Shown: positions 7,081-16,016, counted from the stretch's first letter. The stretch: DNA of 42,292 nucleotides from an uncultured Granulosicoccus sp. (GCA_947499955.1 CANMQI010000032.1:1-42292), one strand, 5' to 3'. A program made the numbers and translations. The notes: generated by a model not told the origin, from the sequence alone.

Positions 7081-8105
7081 TGTTGAATCGAATCTCGCCA
7101 CAGACACTGCGCATCCTCGCACTGCTGGCGGTACTGGCTCTGGTGCTGCTGTTCTTCTCCACGCAGGTACCCAATTACCTGAACGGCCGTCTGTTCAATC
7201 GCATCTCCAGCTCGGTGGCCATCATGGCCATCGTCGCCTGCGCACAGACACTGGTCATTCTGACCAGAAACATCGATTTATCCATCGGTTCCACGCTGGG
7301 CTTTGTCGCCTTCGCCACCGGCAGCCTGATCACCAACAACCCGGATCTTGGCCCGGCCTTGCTCCTCATCTACTCCATCTGTCTCGGCGCCTGTTTCGGG
7401 GTGGTCAACGGCGCGCTGGTCGCCTATGCCAGCATCCCATCCATCATCGTGACCCTGGCAACCATGGCCCTGTTCCGCTCGGCACTGGTCGAATACTCCG
7501 ATGCCAAGTCCATCACCACGGGCAATCTGCCGACCTGGCTGGTCGACTTTCCCAACTACAAGGTACTGACCTTCGGCAGCTATCAGTTGCGCGCCAGTTT
7601 TCTGCTGGCCGTGGTGGTGGTCATCATCGTGCATATCGCGCTGACCCGGCTGCGGGCGGCCCGCAAGATCTATGCGGTGGGCTCCAACCCCGAAGCGGCC
7701 GAGATGGCCGGTATCAATTCGAAGCGTGTCGTGCTCACCGCGTTCGTGCTGTCCGGTGCTCTGGCAGGCCTTGCAGGCTTCATGTTCCTGGCCCGCTTCG
7801 GCACCATCACGGTGGTCGCAGGCCTTGGCTTCGAACTCAAATCGGTGGCAGCCTCGGTGGTTGGTGGCGTGAATATCTTTGGCGGGTCGGGCTCGGTCAT
7901 CGGCGCCTTCATCGGTGCCGTACTGGTTGACCTTATCGACATGAGTCTGGTGCGCTGGCAACTGGTCAGTGAATTCTGGCGCGAAGCGGTACTGGGCGCA
8001 CTTATCCTGCTGTCTGTTGCAGCCGATGCCACTCTGATGCGCCGACTGGTGGCCTGGCGGGTCGCCCGAGAGAAGGCCAGAACACAACGGAGCACTCAAT
8101 CATGA
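7080..8105 (+). CDS. Sugar ABC transporter permease 1 (CUT2/RhaP-like)
   Basis: This 341-residue inner-membrane protein has about 8-10 hydrophobic segments. It shows the CUT2 permease signature region: NIDLSIGS near residue 62 and the cytoplasmic loop YAVGSNPEAAEMAGI that contacts the ATPase, followed by GGVNIFGGSG. It starts inside the ATPase stop and ends in an ATGA overlap with the second permease, so translation is coupled. Two different permeases in tandem are typical of rhamnose-type rather than ribose-type systems. Confidence 0.94.
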   Translation: MLNRISPQTLRILALLAVLALVLLFFSTQVPNYLNGRLFNRISSSVAIMAIVACAQTLVILTRNIDLSIGSTLGFVAFATGSLITNNPDLGPALLLIYSICLGACFGVVNGALVAYASIPSIIVTLATMALFRSALVEYSDAKSITTGNLPTWLVDFPNYKVLTFGSYQLRASFLLAVVVVIIVHIALTRLRAARKIYAVGSNPEAAEMAGINSKRVVLTAFVLSGALAGLAGFMFLARFGTITVVAGLGFELKSVAASVVGGVNIFGGSGSVIGAFIGAVLVDLIDMSLVRWQLVSEFWREAVLGALILLSVAADATLMRRLVAWRVAREKARTQRSTQS

Positions 8106-9079
8106 AGAACGCCATGAACCGTTTACGCAGCTGGGAAGGCTTTCTGCTGTGTGCGCTGATTTTCATCATTCTGATGAATGCAAGCCTGTCACATCAGTTC
8201 CTCAGCTTCTCCAATGTGATCAATCTGTTTCAGCTGTCAATCGAGAAGATCATCGTGGCATTGATCATGACCTTCATCATCATCAATGCCGAGATCGATC
8301 TGTCGGTCGGCTCCATGATGGGTTTGTCGGCCTGCGCATTTGGTGTACTGGTACAGCAGGGCGTACCGGGTGGCTTGGCCATACTGATCTGCCTGAGTAT
8401 CGGCGTGCTCGGCGGTGCCTTGAATGGCTGGTTCATCGCCAAGGTAGGCCTGCCATCTCTGGTTGTCACACTGGCTACCCTCATCGGCTTTCGCGGTCTG
8501 GCACGGGTTCTGGTGGAAGATCGTGGCATCAATGATTTTCCCGACTGGTTCGATGCACTCGGGCAAAAAGGCATCATTGCCGGTGTGCCCTTCGCACTGA
8601 TCGCCTTCGTCGTGTTGTTCGTCATTTTGTATGTCGTGCTGCAACGCAGCGGCTTCGGTCGCAAGACTTACGTCATCGGCACCAACCGCGATGTCGCTGA
8701 TTTTGCAGGGGTCGATACGGCGCGTCACAAGATGATCATCTTCATCGCCTCCGGTGTCATCTCCGCCTTCGCCGGGCTTCTCTATGCGGCGCGTGTTGGT
8801 GCTGTCCGCGGGGATGTGGCACTGGGCTTCGAACTGGATATCATTACCATCGTGCTGTTGGGTGGTGTCAGCATCTTTGGTGGCACTGGTACGCTGACAG
8901 GCACCTTGCTGGCCATTCTCATCGTGCTGAGCCTGCGCAACGGCATGGCCCTGCTGAACGTCACAGGGCATATCCAGACCGGCGTCATCGGCCTGTTGTT
9001 GATAGCCTCAGTCATTGCCCCACGGATCGACCTGTCACGCGTCTTTGGTGGTGGCGGACAACAACGGACACAAAAATGA
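8102..9079 (+). CDS. Sugar ABC transporter permease 2 (CUT2/RhaQ-like)
   Basis: This 325-residue membrane protein is homologous to the preceding permease. It has EIDLSVGSMMG after the third hydrophobic segment, the coupling loop YVIGTNRDVADFAGV and GGVSIFGGTGTLTG near the C-terminus. With permease 1 it would form a heterodimeric channel. It overlaps both neighbours by 4 nt. The last codons overlap the start of the regulator gene, making the regulator part of the same transcript. Confidence 0.94.
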   Translation: MKNAMNRLRSWEGFLLCALIFIILMNASLSHQFLSFSNVINLFQLSIEKIIVALIMTFIIINAEIDLSVGSMMGLSACAFGVLVQQGVPGGLAILICLSIGVLGGALNGWFIAKVGLPSLVVTLATLIGFRGLARVLVEDRGINDFPDWFDALGQKGIIAGVPFALIAFVVLFVILYVVLQRSGFGRKTYVIGTNRDVADFAGVDTARHKMIIFIASGVISAFAGLLYAARVGAVRGDVALGFELDIITIVLLGGVSIFGGTGTLTGTLLAILIVLSLRNGMALLNVTGHIQTGVIGLLLIASVIAPRIDLSRVFGGGGQQRTQK

Positions 9080-9810
9080 ACAATAAAGTCACAGATCTCG
9101 GTTTCGAAGTGCCAGTCAAACGCGAGCTGGTGGCCGAAATGGTTGCCCGTCGCATTCTCGACATGGTTTCATCCAAGGCCTTGAAACCCGGCGACCAGCT
9201 CCCGCCCGAACGCGACCTGGCCAAGCAACTGAACGTCTCCCGCCCTTCCGTGCGCGAAGCCATTCGTGGCTTGTCGATCCTCGGCGTCGTGCAGTCTCGC
9301 CAGGGTGGTGGCGCCTACATCAGCGAGCTGGATGGCGATGCTCTGCTTGGGCCCATCCGCTTCTTTCTGTCGCTGGACACCACCAACATCAGTGAGCTGT
9401 ACGACGCCCGTTCATTGATCGAAGGCGATGTTGCCCGGCGCGCGGCAATCAACATGACCGATGAAGAGCTTGCCGATCTGGGTGAGATTCTACGGCTGCA
9501 GGCGGACACGCTCGAAGATGCCAGAGCCTTTCGTTTGTCCGACTTCAAGTTTCATGAAGCCATCTGGATTGGCTCTGGCAACAACTTTCTCAAACGCATC
9601 GGTGAGAGCCTGAACTCACTGGGGCTGGAATTTCGTCGTCGTGCATCGGAGCGCCCGGAAGTCCTGCGCCAGTCACTGCTGGATCATCGTGTGCTGTACG
9701 AGGCGCTTGTGGCGCGTGACCCGGTCGCCGCCGCAGCCGCCGCCGAGAAGCACATGCAGAACGTCTTCAACTCGACCCTTGACCAGACCACAACGGGAGA
9801 CTCCGAATGA
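9076..9810 (+). CDS. GntR-family regulator, FCD (FadR) subfamily
   Basis: This 244-residue DNA-binding regulator has a winged helix at residues about 18-82 (PGDQLPPERDLAKQLNVSRPSVREAI is split around the recognition helix). A helical FCD ligand domain follows at about 95-225, with the usual acidic/His metal-site pattern (FHEAIW, DHRVLYEAL, EKHMQ). Such proteins usually repress sugar-acid or carboxylate operons until an intermediate binds. The gene is embedded in the transporter operon with ATGA overlaps on both sides, implying autoregulation. The best operator candidate is 1158-1174; 4334-4345 is a second possibility. Confidence 0.93.
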   Translation: MNNKVTDLGFEVPVKRELVAEMVARRILDMVSSKALKPGDQLPPERDLAKQLNVSRPSVREAIRGLSILGVVQSRQGGGAYISELDGDALLGPIRFFLSLDTTNISELYDARSLIEGDVARRAAINMTDEELADLGEILRLQADTLEDARAFRLSDFKFHEAIWIGSGNNFLKRIGESLNSLGLEFRRRASERPEVLRQSLLDHRVLYEALVARDPVAAAAAAEKHMQNVFNSTLDQTTTGDSE

Positions 9811-10847
9811 CTGCACGTATCGGTATCGTGGGCACAGGCTGGTGGGCCTGTTTCAACCATATTCCGACCATCAACGACTGCCCTGAAGCAGTGGTGGTTG
9901 CTATCTGCGACCTGGACCGGAGTCGTCTGGATACGGTAGGCGAGAAGTTCGGCATCCACGCCCGTTACACGGATGTGAACGCCATGATGGCGGCCGAGAA
10001 TCTGGATGGCGTCATGATCTCCACACCGCATACGGCGCATACGGGGCCTGCCATTGCAGCCTTGCAGGGCGGTGCGCATGTGCTGGTGGAAAAACCGATG
10101 GCCACCCGGGCTGAAGATGGGCGTGCCATTGCACAGGCAGCGGCCGCAGCCGGCCGCGAGGTCATGGTTCCCACCGGTCTGAATTTCACGCACTTTTCGC
10201 AACAGGCCGCCCAATGGGTTGCTGAAGGGCGTATCGGCGAAGTACGTCATGCGGTGTGTCAGATGGGTAGCGCCTTGCATGATCTGTTTGCCGGGGAACC
10301 CATGCTGGAGACTGCCGATCATCTGTTCCGACCACCCGCCTCTACCTGGGCGGATCCCGCCAAGGCCGGTGGTTACGGTTGGGGGCAGATGTCACATTCA
10401 CTCGGCTGGTTGTTCTACACCACCGACCTGACCTTCGAGAGCGTGTTCTGCATCGATGGAAAATCGCCGACCGGCGTGGACTTCTATGATGCGGCGGTCG
10501 CGCGTGCCACAAACGGCGCCACCATCTCCATTTCCGGTGCCTCCACGGTGCCCAAGCACAAGGGCATGCACACCGATATCCGCATCTACGGCACTGCCGG
10601 CATGATGGTGTTCGACAATGAACGGGCGCGCATGGAACTGTTCAGAATGGACGGCGACGATGAGTCGGCCACGATGACCTCCGAAGAGGCTGTCTATGAC
10701 GGCACCTTGCCGGTACGTACATTTGCCAGACTGTGCGCCGGTGAGCCCGTGATCAACCCGGCCAATGCCGAGAACGGCGCCCGGGTCACTGAAGCGCTGG
10801 ATGCCCTGTATCGTTCGGCCGCATCCGGCGCGGTGGAGCGCATATGA
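9807..10847 (+). CDS. Gfo/Idh/MocA family sugar dehydrogenase
   Basis: This 346-residue protein has an N-terminal Rossmann domain starting IGIVGTGWWA (GxGxxA type) and the family EKP motif in HVLVEKPMAT near residue 96. A C-terminal alpha/beta substrate domain follows. Members oxidise sugars or inositols with NAD(P), often the free sugar to lactone or a 3-keto sugar. It lies between the regulator and a TIM-barrel isomerase gene with 4-nt overlaps to each. In this cluster it is the best candidate for the first oxidation step after uptake. Exact substrate unknown. Confidence 0.93.
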   Translation: MTARIGIVGTGWWACFNHIPTINDCPEAVVVAICDLDRSRLDTVGEKFGIHARYTDVNAMMAAENLDGVMISTPHTAHTGPAIAALQGGAHVLVEKPMATRAEDGRAIAQAAAAAGREVMVPTGLNFTHFSQQAAQWVAEGRIGEVRHAVCQMGSALHDLFAGEPMLETADHLFRPPASTWADPAKAGGYGWGQMSHSLGWLFYTTDLTFESVFCIDGKSPTGVDFYDAAVARATNGATISISGASTVPKHKGMHTDIRIYGTAGMMVFDNERARMELFRMDGDDESATMTSEEAVYDGTLPVRTFARLCAGEPVINPANAENGARVTEALDALYRSAASGAVERI

Positions 10848-11665
10848 GCATGCCACTGTCACTGACCGCCTGGTCCCTGCCCGCCTGCACACTGCCGGAG
10901 GCGGCCGCTATTTCCAGGGCACTGGGCATCGGCGCCCTGGATGTGGGCCTGTTCTATCGCTCGGCGCTGGACAAGACGCAGATACTGGCTGATCCACAGG
11001 CAGCTGCAGCGCCACTGGCAGAACTGGGCGTGCAACTACCGAACTACTATCACCTGTTCGGTGATGGTCTGGCGGGGCGCAATCTGGCATTACCGGGAAC
11101 ACTTGAACGGAATCTGGCAGACCTGCGCCAGGTACTGAATTTTGCCGATGCCGTGGGCATTGCCACCGTGTTCATCCTGCCTGGCGTCGTGAATCCGGGG
11201 CAGTCCCGCAGCGATGCCTTCAAGGTATCTGCCGCCAGCCTCAGTGCGATGGTGGAACTGTCTGGTGAATTCAATGCAACTCTGTGTATCGAACCTCATG
11301 TGCACTCCTTTGCTGAAAGCCCGCAGATTGTCGGCGACCTGATTGATGCCACCGGCATCAAGCTGGCTCTGGATTATTCGCACTTTACCTGCCTGGGTTA
11401 TCGACAGGACGAAATCGACCCACTGGCCCCGCATGCCGCGCATGTTCACCTGCGACAGGCAAGGATGGGCGAGCTGCAAACCAAGTTCGATCAGGGAACC
11501 CTGAACTTCCCGGCCATGTTCGGCACGCTGCGCGATGCCGGGTATCAGGGCGCACTGGCCATCGAGCCGGTACACCAGGACTACATGAACACCCTGTTCG
11601 ATGATGTGCTGACCGAAATCATCGCGCTGCGCGATGTCTGGCTGACATGGCAAGGAGACAAGTAA
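10844..11665 (+). CDS. Sugar phosphate isomerase/epimerase-like TIM-barrel protein
   Basis: This 273-residue protein belongs to the xylose-isomerase-like TIM-barrel superfamily. The barrel segments are recognisable: CIEPHVHSF mid-protein, LALDYSHFTCLG, HVHLRQAR and ALAIEPVHQD, with Glu, His and Asp residues placed to bind a divalent metal. It may isomerise, epimerise or hydrolyse the product of the neighbouring Gfo/Idh/MocA enzyme; such pairs commonly co-occur. It overlaps the dehydrogenase by ATGA, and its stop overlaps the mutarotase start (TAATG). Confidence 0.88.
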   Translation: MSMPLSLTAWSLPACTLPEAAAISRALGIGALDVGLFYRSALDKTQILADPQAAAAPLAELGVQLPNYYHLFGDGLAGRNLALPGTLERNLADLRQVLNFADAVGIATVFILPGVVNPGQSRSDAFKVSAASLSAMVELSGEFNATLCIEPHVHSFAESPQIVGDLIDATGIKLALDYSHFTCLGYRQDEIDPLAPHAAHVHLRQARMGELQTKFDQGTLNFPAMFGTLRDAGYQGALAIEPVHQDYMNTLFDDVLTEIIALRDVWLTWQGDK

Positions 11666-11979
11666 TGGCAAATCATGCGTGGGTACTGGAAGTGCGACCC
11701 GGCTACGAAGAGGAATACCAGAGGCGTCATGATGAAATCTGGCCGGACATGCTGGAGACGTTGCAGGTCGCCGGCATTCGCAACTACAACATCTTTCGGC
11801 ACGGGCTCACCCTTTTCGGCTATTTCGAGACCGATGATCTGGACAAGGCCATAGCTCATCTCAAGGATTGCCCGGTGAATGCACGCTGGGGGGAATGGAT
11901 GGGACCGATCATGAAGGTCGAGGTGGATCCTGCTACCAGCTTCCCATATTTGCTGCCGCTGCAATTTCACATGGACTGA
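11665..11979 (+). CDS. rhaM: L-rhamnose mutarotase family protein
   Basis: This 104-residue protein is close to RhaM in length and pattern. It has VLEVRPGYEEEYQRRHDEIWP at the N-terminal end, where the His of RRHDEIWP corresponds to the catalytic His22 of RhaM, and a C-terminal RWGEWMGPIM segment. Mutarotases interconvert alpha and beta anomers of the imported sugar before oxidation. ATG 11665 is chosen over an earlier in-frame start because AAGGAG lies 7 nt upstream. It is the last gene of the operon and the best substrate clue: L-rhamnose, L-fucose or a similar deoxyhexose. The symbol marks the family, not a proven substrate. Confidence 0.88.
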   Translation: MANHAWVLEVRPGYEEEYQRRHDEIWPDMLETLQVAGIRNYNIFRHGLTLFGYFETDDLDKAIAHLKDCPVNARWGEWMGPIMKVEVDPATSFPYLLPLQFHMD

Positions 11980-12080
11980 AAGCTTTGCCCCTGTCTCACT
12001 ACGGCGTGTGCGGGGCCAGAATTGACTGACAGTGTGGCAACGATCGGTCGCAGAGCCACGATTCTTGCTAATCTATCCGC

Positions 12081-12566
12081 GTGGCACGCAAACACACACA
12101 TCGCTCGACAGACTCTGCCCGCATTGCCTGGGCAATGTTGTGGTGTCTGTGTTTTCTGCTGGTGTCAATTCTCACACCCGTCAGTGCGGCGATGATGGTA
12201 CCGGGCGATATGCCCATGCCGGAAATCATCACTGAGGCACCGGCCGGTCATGGTGAACACGCACGCGCCCTGTCTCAAATCGAGACAGGCAGTGCGGCAA
12301 TGACCATCCACCATCCGAAATCTGCCGCGGATACCCAGCTGCCCGGCAGTTCCTGCGCGGACAGCGGCTCTTGCGCAGACAACACAGCCTGCTCCGGCAT
12401 CTGCCTGCATTGCAGTGGCTGTACTTTTTCGCCTGTCAGTGCCGTGGCCCTGACGCCACTGGCGCAGCGGTTGAAGGTATCCGAGCGAATCCAGGATTCA
12501 CACTCGCAAAACGTGCTGCCCGGTCGCATTTCTCCCCCGTTCCGTCCTCCGATTACCCGTCGTTAG
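12081..12566 (+). CDS. Exported Cys/His-rich protein, DUF2946/CopL-like
   Basis: This small protein (161 residues from GTG 12081, or 143 from ATG 12135) has a basic N-terminus and a single hydrophobic segment ending near PVSA, so it is exported or anchored. Met and His pairs follow (MMVPGDMPMP, HGEH), then a Cys-rich core (SCADSGSCADN, CSGICLHCSGC) and a proline-rich end PPFRPP. That layout resembles DUF2946/CopL-type periplasmic proteins found with copper genes. A metal-binding role is inferred, supported by the downstream cytochrome and DUF411 genes. No good ribosome site distinguishes the two starts. Confidence 0.6.
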   Translation: MARKHTHRSTDSARIAWAMLWCLCFLLVSILTPVSAAMMVPGDMPMPEIITEAPAGHGEHARALSQIETGSAAMTIHHPKSAADTQLPGSSCADSGSCADNTACSGICLHCSGCTFSPVSAVALTPLAQRLKVSERIQDSHSQNVLPGRISPPFRPPITRR

Positions 12567-12714
12567 ATTGCTGTTCGTCTGCTCGCAGACGTACAACCGC
12601 AAGACGCGTAGCCCGGGGTTGATGCCCTGAAGCGCCCTCTTTCTACCGAGAACGAACGTCGCAGCTGCATACCGCTGCGGCGCGGCTTCTCAACCGAAAG
12701 ACCTTCGGAGAACG

Positions 12715-13272
12715 ATGATGAAAGTACCAGCCATTTTCAAGAACCCGCAGCTTCTGACTGCAATTTCATGCCTGTCTCTGGCCGGCTGCGCCTTGCTGGC
12801 CAGTACGCTGGCCTGGGCATCCACCGGTACGGATGACGTACTGGTGCAGTTGCGCGCCGATGACCTGCAAGTGGTGCAGGCGGGCGAAGTGGTGTACCAG
12901 CAAAACTGCGCAAGTTGTCACGGTAAGCAACTGGAAGGCCAGCCCGACTGGCGTACGCGTACACCGGAAGGGCTGTTGCCGGCACCTCCGCATGATGCCA
13001 CCGGGCACACCTGGCACCATGCTGATGATCTGCTGTTCGAGATCACCAAATACGGTGCCAGTGTGGTCATCAACGACCCGGACTATCGTTCATCCATGCC
13101 CGCCTACAAGGACATTCTCAGTGATGAGCAGATCATCGCCGTCCTGTCCTTCATCAAGAATTCCTGGCCTGACGATGAGCGCCAATGGCAGGAAGAAATC
13201 AACGGTAACCAGACCGAGGCGCTGCTCCCGCGACGCAAGAGCAGCAGCTTCCTGGAAAAATTCAGTCAATAG
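12715..13272 (+). CDS. c-type cytochrome, monohaem
   Basis: This 185-residue protein has an N-terminal signal/anchor (hydrophobic to about residue 38, ending LAWAS) and one haem site, Cys65-x-x-Cys68-His69 in NCASCHGKQ. A methionine in SSMPAYKDILSDEQ is the likely distal ligand. It is a periplasmic class I cytochrome of the kind often encoded beside copper-resistance genes. GGAG precedes two adjacent ATG codons (12715 and 12718), so either may be used. A charged C-terminal tail (RRKSSSFLEKF) is present. It probably serves electron transfer in a metal-stress context; the partner oxidase is not in view. Confidence 0.92.
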   Translation: MMKVPAIFKNPQLLTAISCLSLAGCALLASTLAWASTGTDDVLVQLRADDLQVVQAGEVVYQQNCASCHGKQLEGQPDWRTRTPEGLLPAPPHDATGHTWHHADDLLFEITKYGASVVINDPDYRSSMPAYKDILSDEQIIAVLSFIKNSWPDDERQWQEEINGNQTEALLPRRKSSSFLEKFSQ

Positions 13273-13316
13273 ACGCGACTCCTCACGTCCTTTATCCAAT
13301 CAAGAGAATCTTCATC

Positions 13317-13811
13317 ATGAAAATCACCTTCATCCATTCCAGCCTACTGCTGACCGCCCTGCTCGCAGGCAGCGGTTGCTCGACCGAAAGCCCGATCGTC
13401 AGCGCTGCCAACGCGCAATCATCAGCACCGGAGGCGGCCTTGCCGCATATGGTGGTTTACAAAAGCCCCACTTGCGGTTGCTGCAAGGGTTGGGTCGACT
13501 ACGTCGAGAAGGCCGGATTCAGCGTGGAGACCATCGATCTGGAGAAAGTCGACCCTATCAAACACAGCCACGGCCTGGACGATCCGCACCTGCAATCCTG
13601 TCACACGGCAATCGTTGATGGCTATGTCATTGAAGGCCATGTGCCGGTGAGTGATATCGAACGCCTGCTAGCCGAACGGCCGGACGTCGTCGGGCTGACC
13701 GCTCCAGGCATGCCGATGATGTCACCGGGCATGGGCAGTGAAATTCCGAAAGACTATGACGTTCTGGCGTTCGACAAGGACGGGCGTTCACGTGTGTATT
13801 CGTCTTACTGA
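13317..13811 (+). CDS. DUF411 metal-binding lipoprotein
   Basis: This 164-residue protein has a lipoprotein signal (lipobox LAGSGC, Cys21) and a thioredoxin-like DUF411 domain from about residue 42. The N-terminal metal/redox motif is SPTCGCCKGW, followed by SCHTAIVDGYVIEGHVP, which is highly typical of DUF411. A Met-rich loop (GMPMMSPGMG) near residue 130 is a likely Cu(I) site. DUF411 proteins accompany copper and silver resistance systems. The gene follows the cytochrome by 44 nt, and a spaced AAGAGA precedes the ATG. Confidence 0.93.
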   Translation: MKITFIHSSLLLTALLAGSGCSTESPIVSAANAQSSAPEAALPHMVVYKSPTCGCCKGWVDYVEKAGFSVETIDLEKVDPIKHSHGLDDPHLQSCHTAIVDGYVIEGHVPVSDIERLLAERPDVVGLTAPGMPMMSPGMGSEIPKDYDVLAFDKDGRSRVYSSY

Positions 13812-13867
13812 CGATGGGGTGACCAAGAACGCGCTGGAGATATGGTGTCCCAGCATGGAAGCCGGTG

Positions 13868-14287
13868 TCAGCCTTCGCAATAGGCGCTGTATAAACGCAG
13901 AATCTGTTCGATACTATCGTTGCGCATCGGCTTTTCCAGATACCCTCTGACGGTATGGATTTCTCTGGCGCGCTCCTGGTCTTGATCATTGAGTGACGAG
14001 GTATACATCACTATCAATGTATTGTCTGAACGAGGGCTTTCGGACAGCCGTGCCGAAAATTCCTCGACCGTCTGAAAGCCATCCCTACCCGGCATGTTGA
14101 TATCCATCAGTACCAGAAGCGGTGAACTCCTGGTGTAGATCGGCGGAGGGCCATAGAGAAACTCTTCAAGAAACCGGTCTCCGCTGGTGAATTCGATCAG
14201 CTCCTGGAATTTCCCGGACCGGGACAGGCGTCGCTTCACCAGGTATCTGTCCGCCTCACCGTCATCCACGATCGCAACAGGAATCAT
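13868..14287 (-). CDS. Single-domain response regulator (receiver only)
   Basis: This 139-residue protein is a stand-alone REC domain with no output domain. Acidic residues Asp8/Asp9 start the fold, Asp62 in LMDINMPG is the phosphoacceptor, YTSS supplies the Thr/Ser switch and LEKP the invariant Lys. Such Rcp1/CheY-like proteins pass phosphate to another protein or affect a target by binding. Its start overlaps the stop of the kinase gene (ATGA on the minus strand), so the two are a cognate pair. Confidence 0.93.
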   Translation of the reverse strand: MIPVAIVDDGEADRYLVKRRLSRSGKFQELIEFTSGDRFLEEFLYGPPPIYTRSSPLLVLMDINMPGRDGFQTVEEFSARLSESPRSDNTLIVMYTSSLNDQDQERAREIHTVRGYLEKPMRNDSIEQILRLYSAYCEG

Positions 14288-15747
14288 GAGGCTTGACTCA
14301 TGTTCTGTAGCGGCAGAGAAAGCGTGAATACGGTTTCCATACCGGGTGTGCTGTCCACGGTGATGGCACCCTGCAATCGATCCACATGCTTTCTGACCAG
14401 CGCCAGGCCCAGGCCGTTATCACTGCGCTCGTCCATTCGGCTGAACATTTCAAATACCTGAGCCAGGCTATCAGCCGGTATTCCGATACCGTTATCACTG
14501 ACTTTGGTCACGAGACTGCCGTCTTGCGTGTGGGAACGCACTTCAATGGTGTTCAGCGGTTTCTCATGATCCACATAGCGTACGGCATTGGACAACAGAT
14601 TTTCGAGGATCACATGCAGGGTATTCTTTTCCAGAAACACAGTACTCTCATGCTCGATTGAAAGGACAAGCGTGGCACTGGTATCCGAGCTGGCGGTCAG
14701 ATCTACCCAGATATCCTTCACCATCGATTCCAGGTCAACCTGCTCCGCGGCAATCGGGCTGCGTGCAACTCGGGCAATTTCCAGAACGCCTTCGACTTTC
14801 TCGGCACTGCGCATACCAATCTTGAGCGTCCTGTTGAGGACTTCTCGCACACTATCCAGATCGCCATCATCAAGGTCTTCAAGACACAGCTCCAGCAGAC
14901 CGGTAATGGTTGTCAGTGGCGCTTTCAGATCATGGCTGGCGCTGTAGGCGAATTGCATCAATTCTTCATTGAGCAAACCCAGCTCGCGATGCTTTTCTGC
15001 CATGGCACTTTCAGCTTCGACACGCTCTGACAAGTCGATGATGGTACTGACCACCATCCTCCCATCCGGTGTATCCACCGGCGTCAGGGCGATTTCAACC
15101 GGAATCATGCGACCCGTTCGGTGCTGGGCGAACAAGGCCCGTTCCTTGGCCATGGGTCTGGGTTTGCAGGCGTTCATGAAGCCTGCGCGATAGACCGGAT
15201 GCGCGTGCTTTATTTCGTCAGGCACCAGCTGCTCGATCGGAGAATTCAGCAACTCTGACTCCTCATAACCGAACAACTGCAGGGCCGCCTTGTTGACGAA
15301 GACGATAAATCCCTTGTCATTCACCATGATCATGGCGCTGGCGGCTGCGTCCATGGCCAGATTCATGCGTTTTTCCTGCTGTTTTCTCTGTCGAATATCC
15401 AGCGCGACCACCAGAGCGCACAGCTTGCCGTCCACCTTGGTGGTATCCAGCCCCAACTCCAGCGGAATGATCTTCCCGGTCCGGGTGATGCCATTCAGAT
15501 CACGCCCCTGCCCCATGTTGCGCTTGACGGGATACGTGAAATACGCGCCTCGCATTCCGGGGTGGTGCTCTCTGATGGAATCAGGAACCAGAATCTCCAC
15601 CTTCTTGCCGATCAGGTCGCCAGTGTCGTATTCGAACAATTCGTCCATCAACGAATTCGTCAGCATGATGTCGCCAGACTCCGATACCAGCAGCATGGGG
15701 ACGGGAGAGACTTCGAAGGCAAATTCGTATTGGTAGAGCTTGTGCAT
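14284..15747 (-). CDS. Soluble PAS-PAS sensor histidine kinase
   Basis: This 487-residue kinase has no membrane segment or signal peptide. Two tandem PAS domains (about residues 8-115 and 130-245) carry the matched motifs VTRTGKIIPLELGL-like and HRTGRMIPVEIAL. The HisKA dimerisation helix has His272 in SASHDLKAPL, followed by a HATPase domain with N box (LLSNAVRYV), DNGIGIP and GLGLAL. It senses a cytoplasmic or membrane-diffusible signal. No haem or FAD ligand motif is obvious. It is co-transcribed with the receiver protein downstream. Confidence 0.94.
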   Translation of the reverse strand: MHKLYQYEFAFEVSPVPMLLVSESGDIMLTNSLMDELFEYDTGDLIGKKVEILVPDSIREHHPGMRGAYFTYPVKRNMGQGRDLNGITRTGKIIPLELGLDTTKVDGKLCALVVALDIRQRKQQEKRMNLAMDAAASAMIMVNDKGFIVFVNKAALQLFGYEESELLNSPIEQLVPDEIKHAHPVYRAGFMNACKPRPMAKERALFAQHRTGRMIPVEIALTPVDTPDGRMVVSTIIDLSERVEAESAMAEKHRELGLLNEELMQFAYSASHDLKAPLTTITGLLELCLEDLDDGDLDSVREVLNRTLKIGMRSAEKVEGVLEIARVARSPIAAEQVDLESMVKDIWVDLTASSDTSATLVLSIEHESTVFLEKNTLHVILENLLSNAVRYVDHEKPLNTIEVRSHTQDGSLVTKVSDNGIGIPADSLAQVFEMFSRMDERSDNGLGLALVRKHVDRLQGAITVDSTPGMETVFTLSLPLQNMSQAS

Positions 15748-15843
15748 TCGAATCCTCTCGGTGGAAGGTTACCTCTTTGATTGACCGCGCCAACAATCTA
15801 CCTAGCGGCAGGCTGATCAGCCGAAACGAGCCATATTCCCGAG

Positions 15844-15865
15844 AATTTGCGATCGCTTGCAAATT
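15844..15865. promoter_or_regulatory. Inverted repeat upstream of the kinase gene
   Basis: AATTTGC (15844-15850) and GCAAATT (15859-15865) are 7-bp arms around GATCGCTT, roughly 100 nt before the kinase start. It could be an operator. No matching copy was seen elsewhere in the window. Confidence 0.3.
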
Positions 15866-16016
15866 TCTGCCAACATCCAACGTATCGTAGTCGATTGGCT
15901 GCATTTTTCCACATGAAACCGGCTACATACGCCCGTATTCGTGTCTTGCTGTTGTCACTGGAATCGTCCGACCGCAACGCCTGACGTTTGCTGTCAGCTA
16001 CGCTCTGCGGACCGTT

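Noticed and set aside
7278..8099. Long minus-strand frame inside permease 1
   Set aside because: Gln/His/Gly-rich shadow of a high-GC membrane-protein gene; the plus-strand protein is clear.
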